Source of the DNA: Spodoptera frugiperda
Lineage: Eukaryota; Arthropoda; Insecta; Lepidoptera; Noctuidae
NCBI RefSeq assembly: GCF_023101765.2
Contig: NC_064228.1
Location: forward strand, 2,284,501-2,348,500
Reading direction: 5' to 3'
DNA length: 64,000 bases
In this document: positions 24,167 through 38,321 of the stretch, in pieces
Layout of the letters: each line of letters opens with the position of its first letter
How positions within the stretch are numbered: position 1 is the stretch's first letter
Position numbers and translations under genes: made by a program
The notes under the pieces: model-generated
What the model was told of the DNA's origin: nothing
The model's input: the letters and a program-made list of their open reading frames with translations, nothing else
The model's database searches: none

Positions 24167-24539
24167 GTTGCAGCGGGGGCGGTAAGCTGATTTTACAGCG
24201 TTTATTATTTCATGTGTATGTGACAAATGGAAATACGAGAAAAGAGCTTTGATTTAACAGAACATCTATTGATTTTTAACAGCCAACGATAAGAACCGCG
24301 CTAAAAATAGTAACAAAACTTTAAACAGTAAAACTTTTGACTGTTGTTAACGCGAATTTAGCTTTCAAACTCAATTGCACATAATTTCGCTCCTATTGAA
24401 TAACTACTACATGTAACTAAACAGCTGTTTGCAGAAGAAATACACCTTACAGGACAAAGCCCACCCACTAATTCTGCTAGTCCTTTATTTTACGTAAGAT
24501 GAAATAAAAATAAACTGTGTAAAAGTTCCCCGCTGCAAC
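24167..24539. repeat. Possible small inverted-repeat element
   Basis: GTTGCAGCGGGG at the left and its reverse complement CCCCGCTGCAAC at the right bound 373 bases. Weak similarity continues inward (TTTACAGCGTTTATT against TTTACACAGTTTATT). No clear target duplication was found. Confidence 0.35.
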
Positions 24540-25284
24540 TCGGACCACACTGCATTAACTCGCAAGATGTGTTGGGTCCTCTTTAATAAAGTTTGCGTCG
24601 AACACACGACCGTCTCCGGTCCGGTGGGCAAACTGTCCGGCTGCATCTATTTACACGACCGGACCGGCTCGTGTGGAATATTGAGGTTTTCATATGGGAA
24701 GTAAAATGCTTGAGGATTATTTGTGATAGTGGAATATTTTTATTGGAGTTTGTAACACCTATAGGTCCTTTATTATGTACTATATCTTACGTCATTATTA
24801 AACTCACTTACAAAAGAAACAACTGCTCATCTACGTTTAAAATCACAAATTCTACAATTAATACACAAGTAACTACAAGCTACAGCATAAAATTCACTAC
24901 AAATTCTATAAACTACTGCATAATTCCAACTAGTTCACTACAACAATCAAACCAATTATAATAACCATACCTCTTCTTACTCCAAACTCTACTACACTAC
25001 ACTACAAACAACATTCTCATCTACTCAAACTACAAAACAAATCAAATCTACCACCACTACATAATAATACAAAGTATTCACCAGGAACTGTCTGCCTTTG
25101 ACACCCATCCTCGTTAACTCTTCACGTGATTAGACACCATAAATTAAAGTCCATAGTTCCAGATTAACACTCATTATTTCACTTCATATTGTCATTTTGT
25201 TTAAACTCATTCACTACGTTGGACCAGGTGACTTAAAAAAACTAAACGTATGGTTTATAGGGTAAACAAGCAGATAGATCACCT

Positions 25285-25355
25285 GTACTCTTAGTACGAG
25301 TTTAGCAGCATCATCATCAGTTGAGCAGCATCAAGTAAACTCATACTAAGGGTAC
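25285..25355. repeat. 71-bp foldback MITE
   Basis: GTACTCTTAGTACGAGTTTA at the left pairs with GTAAACTCATACTAAGGGTA at the right, with a short CAGCATCATCATCAG centre. The ends match the GTAYYCTTAGTAYGA motif of the elements at 9131 and 63387. Confidence 0.6.
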
Positions 25356-26740
25356 TGATGATAAGTGATCAGCGCCGCCCATGGACAATCGCAACACCAG
25401 AGGAGTTACAAGTGCGGTGTCAGCGATTTAAAGTTGTTTAGTGTTAAAAATAGCCTAACAATGACCCATGCTAAAGGTCAAAAGTCGCGTCTACAATTGA
25501 ATGCCGTATTTTCTCTGCTGAGGTCTATTTGAACAAGTAGAGAAAACCCTTGAACTAAATTCTATTTAAGGATTAGAATTTTGTATGGTATAGAGGTAAG
25601 AATTTGTTCTATCTATGTACTTAAGTAAATAGGACTCGAAATCTTTGAATCTTGAGAGAACATAGAAAATAAAAACTTCCAAATACTTTTAACGTAAAAT
25701 AAAATCACTTTTCGCTATGCCTAAACTGACATGCGTATCCATATCATCAAAATAAGCTATAGCCGAATAAATAATGTGTTTGTTTATGTTTACATTCCTA
25801 GAACAATTACTAAAACCACCCAACTAGAAGGCACTTAATTTATCAATAAATGAAGTACTTTCACATGTCTAAACTTCCATACATAAGTAAGTAAATACAT
25901 ATGTCGTCTTGCAGCATAATCGGAGGATTACAAAACTGCCTACCCAGTTCCCACTCATGATAAATAGGTCTTCATTCATAATTGATACGATCTCCGAGGA
26001 TTACAGCACTTGTGATGGATGGGAGGCAGTATCCTATCAAGTGATATCATCAGGTTTTCTTGGTCTGTCATGTGGAAAGATGAGAAATCTTCCTTAGCAA
26101 ATGAAGTGTATCTAAAGTTTTCTTTACAAAGGCTGTGACGATCAGTAGTGTAAAGAGAAATGATCATCATAAAAGAAGTGTTATTAGGTACAAAAAATAA
26201 TTGATTAGTATTTATTTTTAGTCAAACCACTACTTAATACATCTAGTTCAACTTCACTAGATTTTCTAGACAGAAAGGAGCCTTGCAATGACAAATCCCA
26301 ATCTTAATAGAAGTTTGATAACTTTAAAACTCTTTAATAAATAAAGATATTAGTTAGTAGCGATAACCAATTATAAAATGAACCTATTAGCTTGCGAATA
26401 ACAGAAATATCAAATTCCCACGGTATATAGAATATCGTGTACATTATTCAGTTAGCGTTTAGGCAATCAACATAACTCCTAGTTTATGCAAGTTAGGCAA
26501 GTCCTGACCCGCACGATACTAGCGATTAGTGAACTATTTTGAAATATTACTTTAGTCATTTAAGCCATTAAACTATTGGGTTTGAAGAACTAGATTTATT
26601 GGTTAAAGATAAACCTATTTCAATAGATAAGTACTAATTTTATTCAGTTAATTTAAATGGTTTCATATTAACGCTTACTTTATGCAAGTAGCATTTATTT
26701 TTTTATTATGAGTGTTTAATGTCCTTGCTATATCAGGTAT

Positions 26741-26886
26741 TTTTTGGGAATCATCCAATGACTTCTCCCGCCTAGGGCGAGGCGAGAGGGAGTGTCAGAC
26801 TTGCTGACCAAAAACCACCCCGTTCCTACTCCTGCTTTTCGAGCCGGAGCCCCGGTAAACCCGCTAGGTAGTCCGCAGCTCCGGAG
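26741..26886 (-). repeat. 3'-terminal fragment of the R1/Jockey-type LINE family
   Basis: The longest of the short copies. On the minus strand it contains GGAGCTGCGGACTACCTAGC, GGGTTTACCGGGGCTCCGGC, AACGGGGTGGTTTTTGGTCA and the CTCGCCTCGCCCTAGGCGGG hairpin. It ends GTCATTGGATGATTCCC. It matches the 3' UTR of the copy at 2699-3735 throughout. Confidence 0.85.
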
Positions 26887-27929
26887 GTATATAAACGCCT
26901 TAGTAAACTCCAGTTAGAAAAATGTCCGCCTTGATAAATATTTTAAAGCATTAGGCACGCATTTTTATCTTCTTACGGTAGCTAACAAATACTTTTGAAG
27001 ATATATCAGGTTCACAAAGTGCAATATTTTACACAAAGTTACAACACCTATTTACCCTCAAACCACGTATTTTGTTGCAGCAATACATTTTATAAAATCG
27101 TCTTCACGTTCTTTATAAATCAGTGTTAAAAACATCTAGCGTACCTAGGAAGACTGGGTACAAAGGATTTTTATTAAAATGAATTTGTTACACGCAACTA
27201 TGAACACTATGTACGGTATATAAAGTCGATTATATAAGCTTCTTTTGTTGTTATTATTGTGAGCGCACTCGTGCATTCATAAGAATTGTTATTGTGATAT
27301 TTTTTATACTGTTTCCGGGTTAGGACAAAAGTACTTGTAGTGTTGACTGAAATCTAGAAATTCAGAAGTCAAACAAGACCTTCTGTGTTGTTAATATAAA
27401 ACATGTCATCAATAAGATACTAACCTCTAAGGAATTATTTGACCTTTTACAACTACATTGTGAAAGACAGATAAGAACTAGTCTACGAAAATTCTACCAT
27501 CCAATCAAATAAGGGTTAGGTCTTTTAACTTCGAAAAAGGTAAAGAGAAACGAAACTTTAGCTAGGTACATAAAGGTAGGCTTTTTTACGATCAAACGAC
27601 AAAGTTCACAATTATTTTTAGAATAGTGGACAAACGAAACCTGCAACACTAGAGGAGTAATAGATGAGTTACCAGTTTTTAGTTATTTCCACCCCAAAAT
27701 CTATTTAAAAACCAACCTAAAAATACCAACTAATAATTTATTCACCCCCAAACAAAAAGTTGATTGATTCAATCAAAAACTCAACCGCGATACATTTGCT
27801 ATTCAAAACAAAAGGGTATGAAATGAATGGATTGACTATTAAAAATAATTTCTCCACAATATAGACGGTATATCGTTTATTTGGCAATAACAATAAAATG
27901 CAGGAAGCTAACGATTGGAAAACACGGTA

Positions 27930-28780
27930 CAAAGTTTATTAGGAATCCTCACGATAATATTTGAGGGTACTCTTTTTTATTTTTGCTTCGATCAATGTCG
28001 AGTTGATAAAGTAACTATGGATTCAATAATTGATATTATTATGCAAGCAAATGTTGCTTCCTCAACGTTATTTCTAACAATTTTCGTAAATCGAAAAGCT
28101 GAATAGCAATCTACCCCAGCTCAAGTTCAACAATAACACACTTCAACAGTTAAGGTCTGACGAAACAGTCGTAGCCCATAAAGTATCCGCGAAGATGAAT
28201 ATATAACAGGTAACATTACAACTAAGACTTGATAAGAGATATTGATTATCATCAAGGAAATATACCTTAGTTGGAAAAACTGAAAGTTGTAGAAACCCTG
28301 ACTAACAAGGATGAACAAATTGAAACTGAAACGGACGAGATAAAAGCCGATAATAGGTCTGTTGAAGATAATTTGAGTGGACTTTAAAGGGGAATAGAGA
28401 AAATACTCCGGGACGGACACAAGAGGATTATGTCAACTGAATGCGGGGGAGGAGTGACGTTCGACAGAAGGGAATTAGAGGCTTTGAAAACGGCCTTGAC
28501 CAGACTATTGTATTTGGTTCTATAGACGGTCTAATAAAAGTAGCTGTGGTTGTAACTAATTGCTTTTCAAGTTCCTAAAATGGGAGATTTTATGGAATCA
28601 AATAACGATTTGTTAAAAGTACAAATGGTAAAATGCCTCTCCAAGACCGCCGACCATCTCAAGATCTCGAGTTCAATTTCCGAGAAGCTAAGAATATTGG
28701 GCTTCTTCTAATGTTTGAAATTCTGAGAAACGACATAAAGTTTGAGATTATTCTCAACGCAATTCTCGATAGAATCTAAC
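27930..28780 (+). pseudogene. Degraded coding-like stretch of unknown origin
   Basis: Several plus-strand frames look protein-like but are broken by stops and shifts. They include CRVDKVTMDSIIDIIMQANV (27990-28049); a charged coiled-coil-like run beginning LEKLKVVETLTNKDEQIETE at 28272, with one stop and then CGGGVTFDRRELEALKTALT; MGDFMESNNDLLKVQMVKCL near 28590; and MFEILRNDIKFEIILNAILD near 28710. I do not recognise the family. The pattern fits a decayed transposon or captured gene rather than a working one. The base composition is less AT-rich than its neighbours. Confidence 0.35.
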
Positions 28781-29721
28781 ACCAGAAAAATCTTTAATTA
28801 GGTAATTCTTTTATTTCTATACCAACATCCAAATTACATCGACCTCTGTCTCCTGAACTAGGCAATGCCTGTATTTCAGTGTACCAAAGAAATAACTAAT
28901 ATAAAAACTAATGTTATGAAAGACAGTTCCATAACAAAGATTCCACATTAGAATACCATAATGGTAAAAACTTTTTAGATTACAAACATCTTATAACTTG
29001 ATTATCATACGCATTATATTCAGGACCGCTCCAGATTTGCGTGCAAAACTTTCGGGACTTTAGTTTCTGAAGTTTGTGTTTCAATATCTATTTGTTCATA
29101 CATATTAATTTGTTGAAGGACTTTAGTGTGGTTTGTAGACGATCTAATACGTTATACAGATAAAATTCTTCATTAAACGTTTTGTAATAGAGTCCAAAAT
29201 GACATGACATTAATGATCCTGAAATGAAGAATATGAAGACAGATGACACTGTGTAACATTTACTTTTTAACCGACTCCCCAAAAAAGGAGTTTCTCAATT
29301 ATTTGTTTTTGTTTTCACCAATAATGTTATGAGTCCCATGTAAAACGGGCTGAGCCTATTGTGACACGTCAATATATGTAATTGACAAAGAGACAAAATT
29401 CAACAAAATAAAATCCAAAAAACTATCCTTAATCACCCCAGTCACACATGTACTCGACAATGCAATTTGAACTAAAACTACAACTAAATACAGTCACTAA
29501 TAGCATGTAGTATGTAGTGACGTATTAAGTTCGGCTGTAGCGGAGTCAGCTCGATCAATAGTCTGCATAAAGCGGACGTTTCCGAGCGCAAAACTCGTCG
29601 ATATGTGTGTTTGTTTATATGTAGGATTTTTAGACTGTATTGCAATGGGATAAGGTTGAAAATGTATTGAGTAAATGTAATATTAACGGGTAGCTTGATT
29701 TGCTGTTTATTTTGTTATCTG

Positions 29722-29757
29722 TGACTTCTCCCGCCTTGGGCGAGGCGAGAGGGAGTT
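29722..29757 (-). repeat. Very short LINE 3'-end fragment
   Basis: The GACTTCTCCCGCCTTGGGCG and AGGCGAGAGGGAGT block is shared with the copies at 5728 and 26741. Confidence 0.65.
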
Positions 29758-31935
29758 AATTTAGTGAAGAGATTTCTATTATCTAGACAAGCTAAAAGGA
29801 CATTTAACACAATAAATTACCCCCAAAAAATATAAACACCACAATAATTCATACACATAGTTTTTAAATGCAATGTTTCGAAAAGCCTCGACCTGACCAT
29901 GGATTCTGAAGGACAGGCCTCTTAATTATGCACACTAATGGTTACTCCATGGTCAAAATTCAGAATAATTTATTGTTCAACTCTTTCTATTCATTCTAAG
30001 CAAAGTAACGATTTGTATTTATTTCATTTTAAACACACGTTTTACTCAAATTCTCCGTGCATTTAAAAGTACATTTATATTTTTTATCACGAATAAAATC
30101 CACTAAAAAGATATCCCAGGCTATTATGTAACCTAAACTTGATATTTTTAGCAATCTACATAGCACATTTTTATTTTAATAACCCTAATTCACTCACATT
30201 CGCTACACACAAACCCCGGGTTTAATCCAAACCTCGCCTTATCGCGGATTACATCCACATATCGAGATTGCATATACAATTTTTCTGTATACCCGAATCC
30301 GACCAGTGGGTGTCGGAACGGAGTAATGAAAGAATGGAAAAATCATAGTAATCCCCGGCGAAGAGGATTGGAAACGATTCAAATGGAACTTTGTTCGAAA
30401 TCTCGGAGAATGAAAGCTTAAATACATGTAAATAAAGGCTCGATCAGTGCAACACTTCTGGGTATTCCATTATTTACATAATCTCGGGTATAAAGATATT
30501 GTGCGTAAACGTTGTGGAATATAAATTCTACTTCCTGAAACCAACATCTTTATCGTATATCTCATTCTTCTTCACATCACAATTATTTTCGCTATAAAAT
30601 ATAGGTTAACTCATAGCCACATTATGAAAGCAAAATCAAAAATCTCTTGGATAAACTACACTCGTACAACTTCTAAGCAAACCAAGACGACATCTCACTC
30701 AATGTTTTTGTTTTGTCACAAGACCCCAAACAACCCAAAATGACCCCAGTACAGCATTAACAGTATAATTTATACAGCGAACGCATTTTATGTAATTGAC
30801 GGCTACCAGGGGCACATAAACATAGGGGTAGTTAATGTGGACATTGGACAAATTCATTAATAGTAGTCTGTCATTCCCATGCACGTACAGTTGTATGTGT
30901 TTGTAGACTGTTTACTAAACACGCTGGGAGCTAGGGGCAATGTGAAATTAAACGAATTTGCGGTTCAATTCGATAGAATCGAATAAACTACATTATTCGG
31001 ATGTGAATCAATTACCTAGTGGTTTAAATGTAAATCATATAACACCCATTTCCTTATTAGAAACCACCATCCATACATAATCTCACTTACTCTCACGTCT
31101 TTGTCCTATTGCTACAGAAACTAGAGAGAACTTTCCACATTATATTAAGTTAAAGGAAAATTTATCGTTAAAAAACATTCTTACTGAAGCAAAATTATTA
31201 AGAATGACTTTAAGATTTCGACACACGTTAGGGACCAGGGTTGTCTATTAGGGAACGGCAACTAGATCTAGATACCCTACCCAGATGCAATAGCTAGCTA
31301 GCATATTTCCATTTAAAAAACATAGCTTAACTGAGTTCGTTTTCCACCAGTGCTAAACAGTGTGTGCCAAACGCATCAGCGTATGTCCATTAGGGAACAT
31401 CAATGGTGGAAAAGTACCCAAAACCTTCCATAAACTAAACAACATTCACATAACCAAGAAACTATTACTCCTGACAAGAATGCAAACACAGGTAGGTACC
31501 CTATTTTTAAAAACAACTCTAGAAACTCGATTAACATCAAACAAGAGCTATCGAGAATCGATACGGACCGGCATTGAGCAGTGGACACACCTGGAAAGGT
31601 TTGTTTATTTCACTGTCAATGTCAGACGTCTAACATTTAAGTAAACCAATGAATGACCTTGATTCTCTACCATTAAGTATTAATATTGGATGGGTAGATT
31701 AAGGACGTTTAGGGCTAAAATTGTAGTTGTTACACGAGTATTTTCTTTATTACTGAAGCAGTCAACTAACTTGATACTTTAAGTCTTAAGAGTTTAGTTT
31801 TTCGATATTTATTTCAAGTAATGGCGACAAATTCTAGTTAGTTCGCAAACGGATCGAATAGATCAGTTTAGTATAGTTTCTTGGATTTTCTGTCCGCTAA
31901 GATTAAGGGTTACCGAAGTTACACGACACAGAAGT

Positions 31936-32022
31936 TAGAACGGGGTGGTTTTTAGTCACTATGAGTCTGACACTCCTTTTTTGCCTCACCCAAAGCGGGA
32001 GGAGTCATGTGACGATGTTCTC
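31936..32022 (+). repeat. 3'-terminal fragment of the R1/Jockey-type LINE family
   Basis: GAACGGGGTGGTTTTTAGTC, GAGTCTGACACTCC, then GCCTCACCCAAAGCGGGAGG and GTCATGTGACGATG. It is the same 3' end as the copy at 2699-3735 and in the same orientation, with more decay. Confidence 0.7.
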
Positions 32023-35000
32023 CGGTCAACAAAGGTCTGAAAGGCAAATTGTTTACCCAAAAAGCCTTGTGAACATAGTGATACTATTTCTAGTAATCAA
32101 GGACGAGCACTAACATAAGTGGCTTATTCCAGGCACTCTTCACTTCTCGGTAAAATACTGACATCCAGCTGAATCTGATTAATTCCCAGAACTGACCTTA
32201 ACCCCATTCGGATAAAGTCAAGGGTAAAATACATTTATACACTGCATATTGAGATCTACAAGACCAGTTTATCATGGTCTCGCCTTGTATGCTCTTTCCG
32301 CACATTCGACGGTCAGTTTATACTGGATTTGAGTAACTTGATGTGTAGTCTAGTTTATGTATTTCACATTTCAACATTTCTCTGTTCATTTCCCAGTAAA
32401 ATCTTTGTTTCTGTATTCAATCGTAGTTTCACGGAATTAATTTCAATAAAATCGAATACAAAATTGTATGTGAATGTTTGCAAACAAATATTTGTGTTGT
32501 GAACACTGTAAAGGTCAGTGAAAACTGTAGCAAATGTGAAAATTGCAACCACAGGAGTTTTGGTCCAATGTTTGTTTATATTTGTAGCATGTATTGGAAA
32601 ACCGTTATTTCTTTGTTTTTTTACTGAGATTTGTTACTTGAAGGGTGGTTGATTGGCCTATTGTTAACACGCAACGACTATAAAAAAGTATTACGTATAG
32701 ATTTATATAAGACGTCATAGAATGAAATGTTTTTGTATAATTATTACCCGTAAAAACGAATAAGTTGTATTCAAATAAATTGAAGAAACCAGTAATTGAA
32801 TTATGTGTAGAAACGTAAACGTATTTTTGTAATGAAATAATTTAAAAGACATTTTCTGTGATGCCTCGTTTACATCCATATTTAAATATCTACTAGTAAT
32901 CATAAAATAACACTCAAGTTCTTAAAATATATTAAATAATAGTGTTTCACGCTCAGAATACATTATTAACAAACCTTTTCAAGTACCAGAAGAAATTTTT
33001 ATTTAACACTCAATCTAAACTAAATAAATTATCAAGAAATCCGTCGTTACGTGACATGAAAACATCAATAAGGGAATCGCTTTAATCAATTGAAGAATAT
33101 TTTAAAAGAATTTCTATCAATCTCTTTCGACATTTTCCCATAAAAAGGACTTCGATTCAACTTGAAATTCCACCCTAAAAATAAACTATTATTATTTAAG
33201 AAAGGGGGGACAAACAAAGACCGTTTAGCGAAGGGTAGGTTCAAGTCGAGTTACTTGAGCGAGTAGCATGCAAGTTGTAACAAAACAATCGAATTATTTT
33301 CTCACTGAATATTAAATAGGATCTTATAACGCATGATATCGTTTTATTAAAACCACGGTTAAGTATTAAAACCTTGAGAAACATATACATCTTTTGCTTA
33401 ACGTATGTTGTAAATAAGCCTTTATGACGTAGATAATACGGCTTTGTTAATGTTAATGTGTTGTTTATGAGCTGTTATTTGAGTTAAAACGTTGTAGCTA
33501 ATTATAATGGCGCACTTTGATGCAATATTGATAAAGCTAATGTGTTGTGGAGGGCATTAAATGAAGATTATCTTCTAATTATTACCAGTAGCATTATTGC
33601 ACTAGCATATAATCCTTTGTCTTGCATAATAGAACCGAAATGCAAGGACTTAAATCAAACTCATTTTAGATAAAACGTCTCTCAAACGTAGAAACTAACT
33701 TAACAGACCGAGTAAGCAAATTAAGTTAAATCTAGAACGTTTGTAACCATTTTCAAACGAAAACTTCGAGTCCGCAGTTTACTTAGTTTGATTACGCGAA
33801 GATTTGCAACCTAATGAACCTTAGTCGTCTTGAAACTTGCTGGATTTATTGCCAAGTGCTAGGTTTCAGACTCATCATGGTTACTGATAAAGTACCTATT
33901 AAACTCCAATCTACGTGTTTATGTATAATCATATCTATAGTAGTATCTGATAAAATATTGAGCTTTTATAGTAATTCTCAGTATTTGTACGGAGTTTGGA
34001 ACTGTGCCCGAATAATAGCGTACCCTTATTGCACTGAGATCAATAAGCTATTTCACGTTATCTGTGAGAATTTTGGGTCCAAATTGCAACTGTACTATGC
34101 TTACAGTTGCAAGTTAGAAAGAGACAACAATAAATTACAACTTTTTTACATTTGGATTAGTTTAATACGTTAACCGCCACGTCGGTCACTGGTATCCGAC
34201 GTTTAGCGGAGGATTTGCCTTCAACAGTTTTCTTTCGGCAGTTAATACTTTAACATTATTGTACTACCCATCAAGAATAACTACAAATCATAATTCCATT
34301 CCACGACTAGAGGCAAGTAGTGTGAACAAGATGCGATCTAAACGCAGCATAAAAATAAAGTATTGTTGTATCTGCCAATCGATTCCAGAGTGTTTAACGT
34401 TTCATCCATCTCATGTAAATGGGATTTAGAACCAACGTTTACATTGCGAATCGCAAATACACGCGATGTTATTTGAATCACACAATCACATGCTGCTAAA
34501 ATTGCTATGGAATGTCTTTGAATATTTCGGGTGTGTAAAATTATCACTGTTCTATACTAGGCAGCGGATATATTAATACACCAATCTCCGCAATTATAGA
34601 AGAACAACATTGAATTATAATCTAATTACAATAAAGATTATAATCACAAAGACTTGAGAGTTGTATGTAAATACGCCTTGAATTTAAAAACGAGAATAGA
34701 GACTCTGAAGAACAATTTACCACAGCGGCATTCTTACAAGTACATAGTTGACCTGACCCGAGACGATGCATACGGCTTTGTATTCAAAATTTCAATATGA
34801 ATAACTTCATAAAACCACAAGAATGAAAAACGATATAAACGTTAATCCATATCACAGAGACACACATTACAAAAAGGTCGGGCTAAACGCAATGACTTAA
34901 TACTGCGATTCAAAAAAAAATACGGGTCGACATTCACACGAATTTACTAGGAATTGTATTTAATATCTCTAGCGAATACTGACTAGCCCATTTTAATTAT

Positions 35001-37847
35001 GTTATACTAAACCACTCCTTACCCGTTTCCTAGCCATATCACTATCACAGAAACTATGACAACACCATAATCCGTGACGTCACACGCGTGCGTCTACCAC
35101 GGCATTCGGAACACCACTGACGGAGCGGAAGTACAGATGGGGTGGAGTACCCACCGCCCTATATTTGCTACCAAAAATTGAAACGTCTTATACAACTGTG
35201 AATGTTAGGGGAAAGTGTGCTTTATTTTTAGACATCAAAGGTTTAGGATTGTATGTGTACGTTTGATTTTTATTTGCTATGCCATTTGGTGGTAGTTATT
35301 GCATTTACCTTTGATATTACGTCACTTGGTGCTTGCGTTTGGAAATTTATTTGTTTTTTTTTTTTCTAGAAGGGGTACAGGCGAAGGTATTATTAATTTG
35401 ACCGTGACAGCATCTTGATGTTCAACGCGAAATTAAATGTGGTCGGGTCTTGTTTTTCGCGTCCCAACCTCTCTCGGTAATTAAACCATTGTTTGCAATT
35501 ACAAGAGATGTTTCTGAACACTTCATTTCTGTGGTCTATTCATATTTCTACAAATGCTAGAAGGTTCTAAACTATAAATGGAATTTAATTCTGCCTCCGT
35601 ATTATATTTGGAAAATTCCAAAGTTTCAAAACTTGTAACTATCTAAATAGGTTGGTTCTAGTTTTGGGAGTTGGACGTTTCTTTGAAAATACATAAATTA
35701 CCAGTTAGCGTTATTTAGTTAAATTTGAACCTAATTAATATGAAAATTGAGTAAACTTTCCATCAATAAATATTATCATAGTTCCGGAATTGATTAAATT
35801 GTTTGGGATTGTATATAAATCATTGATAATATTCATGATTCATGCATCTGTTATTAAGGATATTTATGCATTGATCTTTCCATGCTTACAGGTCATACAT
35901 AAAATCAATTACGTGCAGGATTCTGAGTAAAATGCAATATTAATAAAAATGTGTTCAAGTGTAAAGATTTTAATATTCCGATAGCATAAATGTTGAACGT
36001 GTAAGATATTGCGTCGCGAGGTTCCCTTCATTTCTTGTAGTTATTTTAAGAACTACTTTAATGAATAGTTGGAAATATTGATCCGACTAGTTGGTATATT
36101 AGCGATGCATTAGTTAGTTTATTTTGCTGAGTCATTAGTAAAGAGGACTGCTATTTGACTACGCCTTTAGTTTGATATTGGATACGACAAATCTTTATTC
36201 AATAACCAGCCAAAATTTATAATCAATCTGAATCTAAAATCTTCATATTATGAATCATTTTAAAAGAGTTTCTGTCAAAAATGAAGATCAGTTCTCAGAT
36301 TTTTTATAAAACCCAAACTTAGCAGTAGTCTTAATTAGCACATACATACTATACATAGCTGTTTTGGAAATATGACCGTCAAATATTATTAAATTACTCA
36401 AATACAAATGTTTAGTAATCCCCCATTTATGTAACAAAAACTACAATGTTAAAGACAATTTATAGATTATTTTCAACCCCAAGGTTTCTTATTCTCAGTC
36501 TTGTAGCTGTATCACACAAGAGACAGGTAAATATAATAACATCACAGTGATGCAGTGCTCGGGCTTCGGTCCCGTAGGGCTTCGCTAACGTCATGCGCTG
36601 CGATTTACATGTGTTTAGCTAGTTAGTGCAATGTTTATGTAGTTTACCTATTTTATGCTATGTTATAACATAAAGAAAGGTTTATTTACTATGTTTGGAA
36701 ATGGATTGTATAGAGATGTGTCCTAAAACTCAATACTCAGTAAAGGGATTAGGTCAGTTAACTAACATGATAATATTCAATCCGATAGCTATACGAAATT
36801 TATTACGATAAATCGCCTGGAAAATATTTGCCGTGATTTTATTTGACATATCATAAGAAACTTTTAAGAGAACAATCCAACAAGATTGCAATACATTTGT
36901 CAACAGTCAGACCGTAATTAACCATTTAAAAAAGTATTTCCTACCTACTACCTCATTTTTTTTAAAAGCTATGATAATATTTCATATTAAGTTCCCTTTG
37001 TTCTCAAATGTCGTTTGGGGTCCCTTTATTTGAATAATGAGCTGTTATGTCTAATGATATTCACAAAAAATGGTATCTCTTCAACGTGACCGAAACCTAG
37101 TCACGCTGGTCAAAAATCGAACTCCCAAAAGTAAAAAACAAATAGTAGGTACTTCTATTTCTAAGTTAGTAAAGGCTGCAAATACTACTACTACAAATTG
37201 TGTAGAAAAGATCTTAAACTTTACGAGCTGGATGGCTGGAAGCCAAACGGTCTTTCGAAGCAGAATGGTAGGACACGTCCCGATTTTATAGACCACATGT
37301 AAGTCTAGCTAGGAAGATGGAAATTTAATCATCGAAGATCACCAATAGGTATATTAAACTGCATAAATATTGTCTTATTGTTTTGTAATACGCGTTAGAC
37401 ATGGACAGACATTGGACCCATATTTAGGTGATCTAACTATGTCCAGACTGTCTGCCAAGCTTAGGCTTTTTAGGAAACCTTTAAGTGACAGACTTTAGTT
37501 CAGAAGTGAGCTTGATCCAGCAGATAATGATTATACTCGTAAACCTAGATATACTCACGAAATTTGACAGATAAAGCCAACTTGTACCTGTCTATTGTGA
37601 GACACGGTTTCAAAGCGTTGAATTATAAACGACCCACGGATAGATAAAATCAGTTATATCTATAGAAATATCATGTCTATTTCTGATACAATTTTAATGG
37701 ACTAAAATTGGCTTTAAGCTCAGGGTTATATTGAACTAATTGACGTTTAATGACTGTAATTTGTGAAAATAGGTAAGCTGTTTTGTTTGATGGTAGTAAA
37801 CGGAAATATTCTGACAAAATTTAAATACTAACTACATTTATCTAGAC

Positions 37848-38129
37848 CAGGGGTTCCCAACCTTTTCTCGGTCAAGGACCACTTTCGCATAATTTTTGTT
37901 AGGTTAGGGACTAGTATTACTTTTTTCATGTAGTCCAAAATTGCCAAGTAATGGAGTTAGTTTTCATTAAAATAGTAACTTGAAATTATAGAAATTCGCT
38001 CTCCTCCGTTGCTTCCTTTGACAATTTCATTCGAGCTTTAACCGCGGTAACTATTGGACAGAGGAGTTATCTTGTGTCATTTTGCGGACCATATTTTGAC
38101 TTCTGCGGACCACCGGTTAGGAACCACTG
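37848..38129. mobile_element. hAT-type MITE, 282 bp
   Basis: The termini are CAGGGGTTCCCAACC at the left and, in reverse complement, CAGTGGTTCCTAACC at the right, a well-known hAT end. The flanks are ATCTAGAC (37840-37847) and ATCTAGAG (38130-38137), an 8-bp target duplication with one mismatch, as expected for hAT. There is no coding capacity. The interior repeats 'GCGGACCA' words next to the right end. Confidence 0.88.
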
Positions 38130-38264
38130 ATCTAGAGTCTAGACTAATATAGAGTACTGCATTTACTATAAAAAACTTCAACAGTTTAAATCCGGGCAAC
38201 GAACCAAATACTCGAAATTTACGACTATTATAACTTGTTCCAACAACGCGACGTAATCAATGAC

Positions 38265-38321
38265 ATGTGAGGTCATAATGTAGATGTGAGGTCATAATGT
38301 AGATGTGACGTCATAATGTAA
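38265..38321. repeat. Three tandem 19-bp units, one with a perfect CRE
   Basis: ATGTGAGGTCATAATGTAG occurs twice, and a third unit has TGACGTCA (38306-38313), the palindromic cAMP-response element consensus. Another TGACGT follows at once. The first two units have TGAGGTCA instead. Confidence 0.8.

Noticed and set aside
24593..24961. 122-codon plus-strand reading frame beginning with TTG
   Set aside because: It has no ATG start, its second half is low-complexity N/T/I-rich, and it shows no known family.
33814..34173. 119-codon plus-strand reading frame
   Set aside because: The composition reflects AT-rich DNA (many I, L, Y, K, C), there is no recognisable motif, and it lies inside the giant intron.
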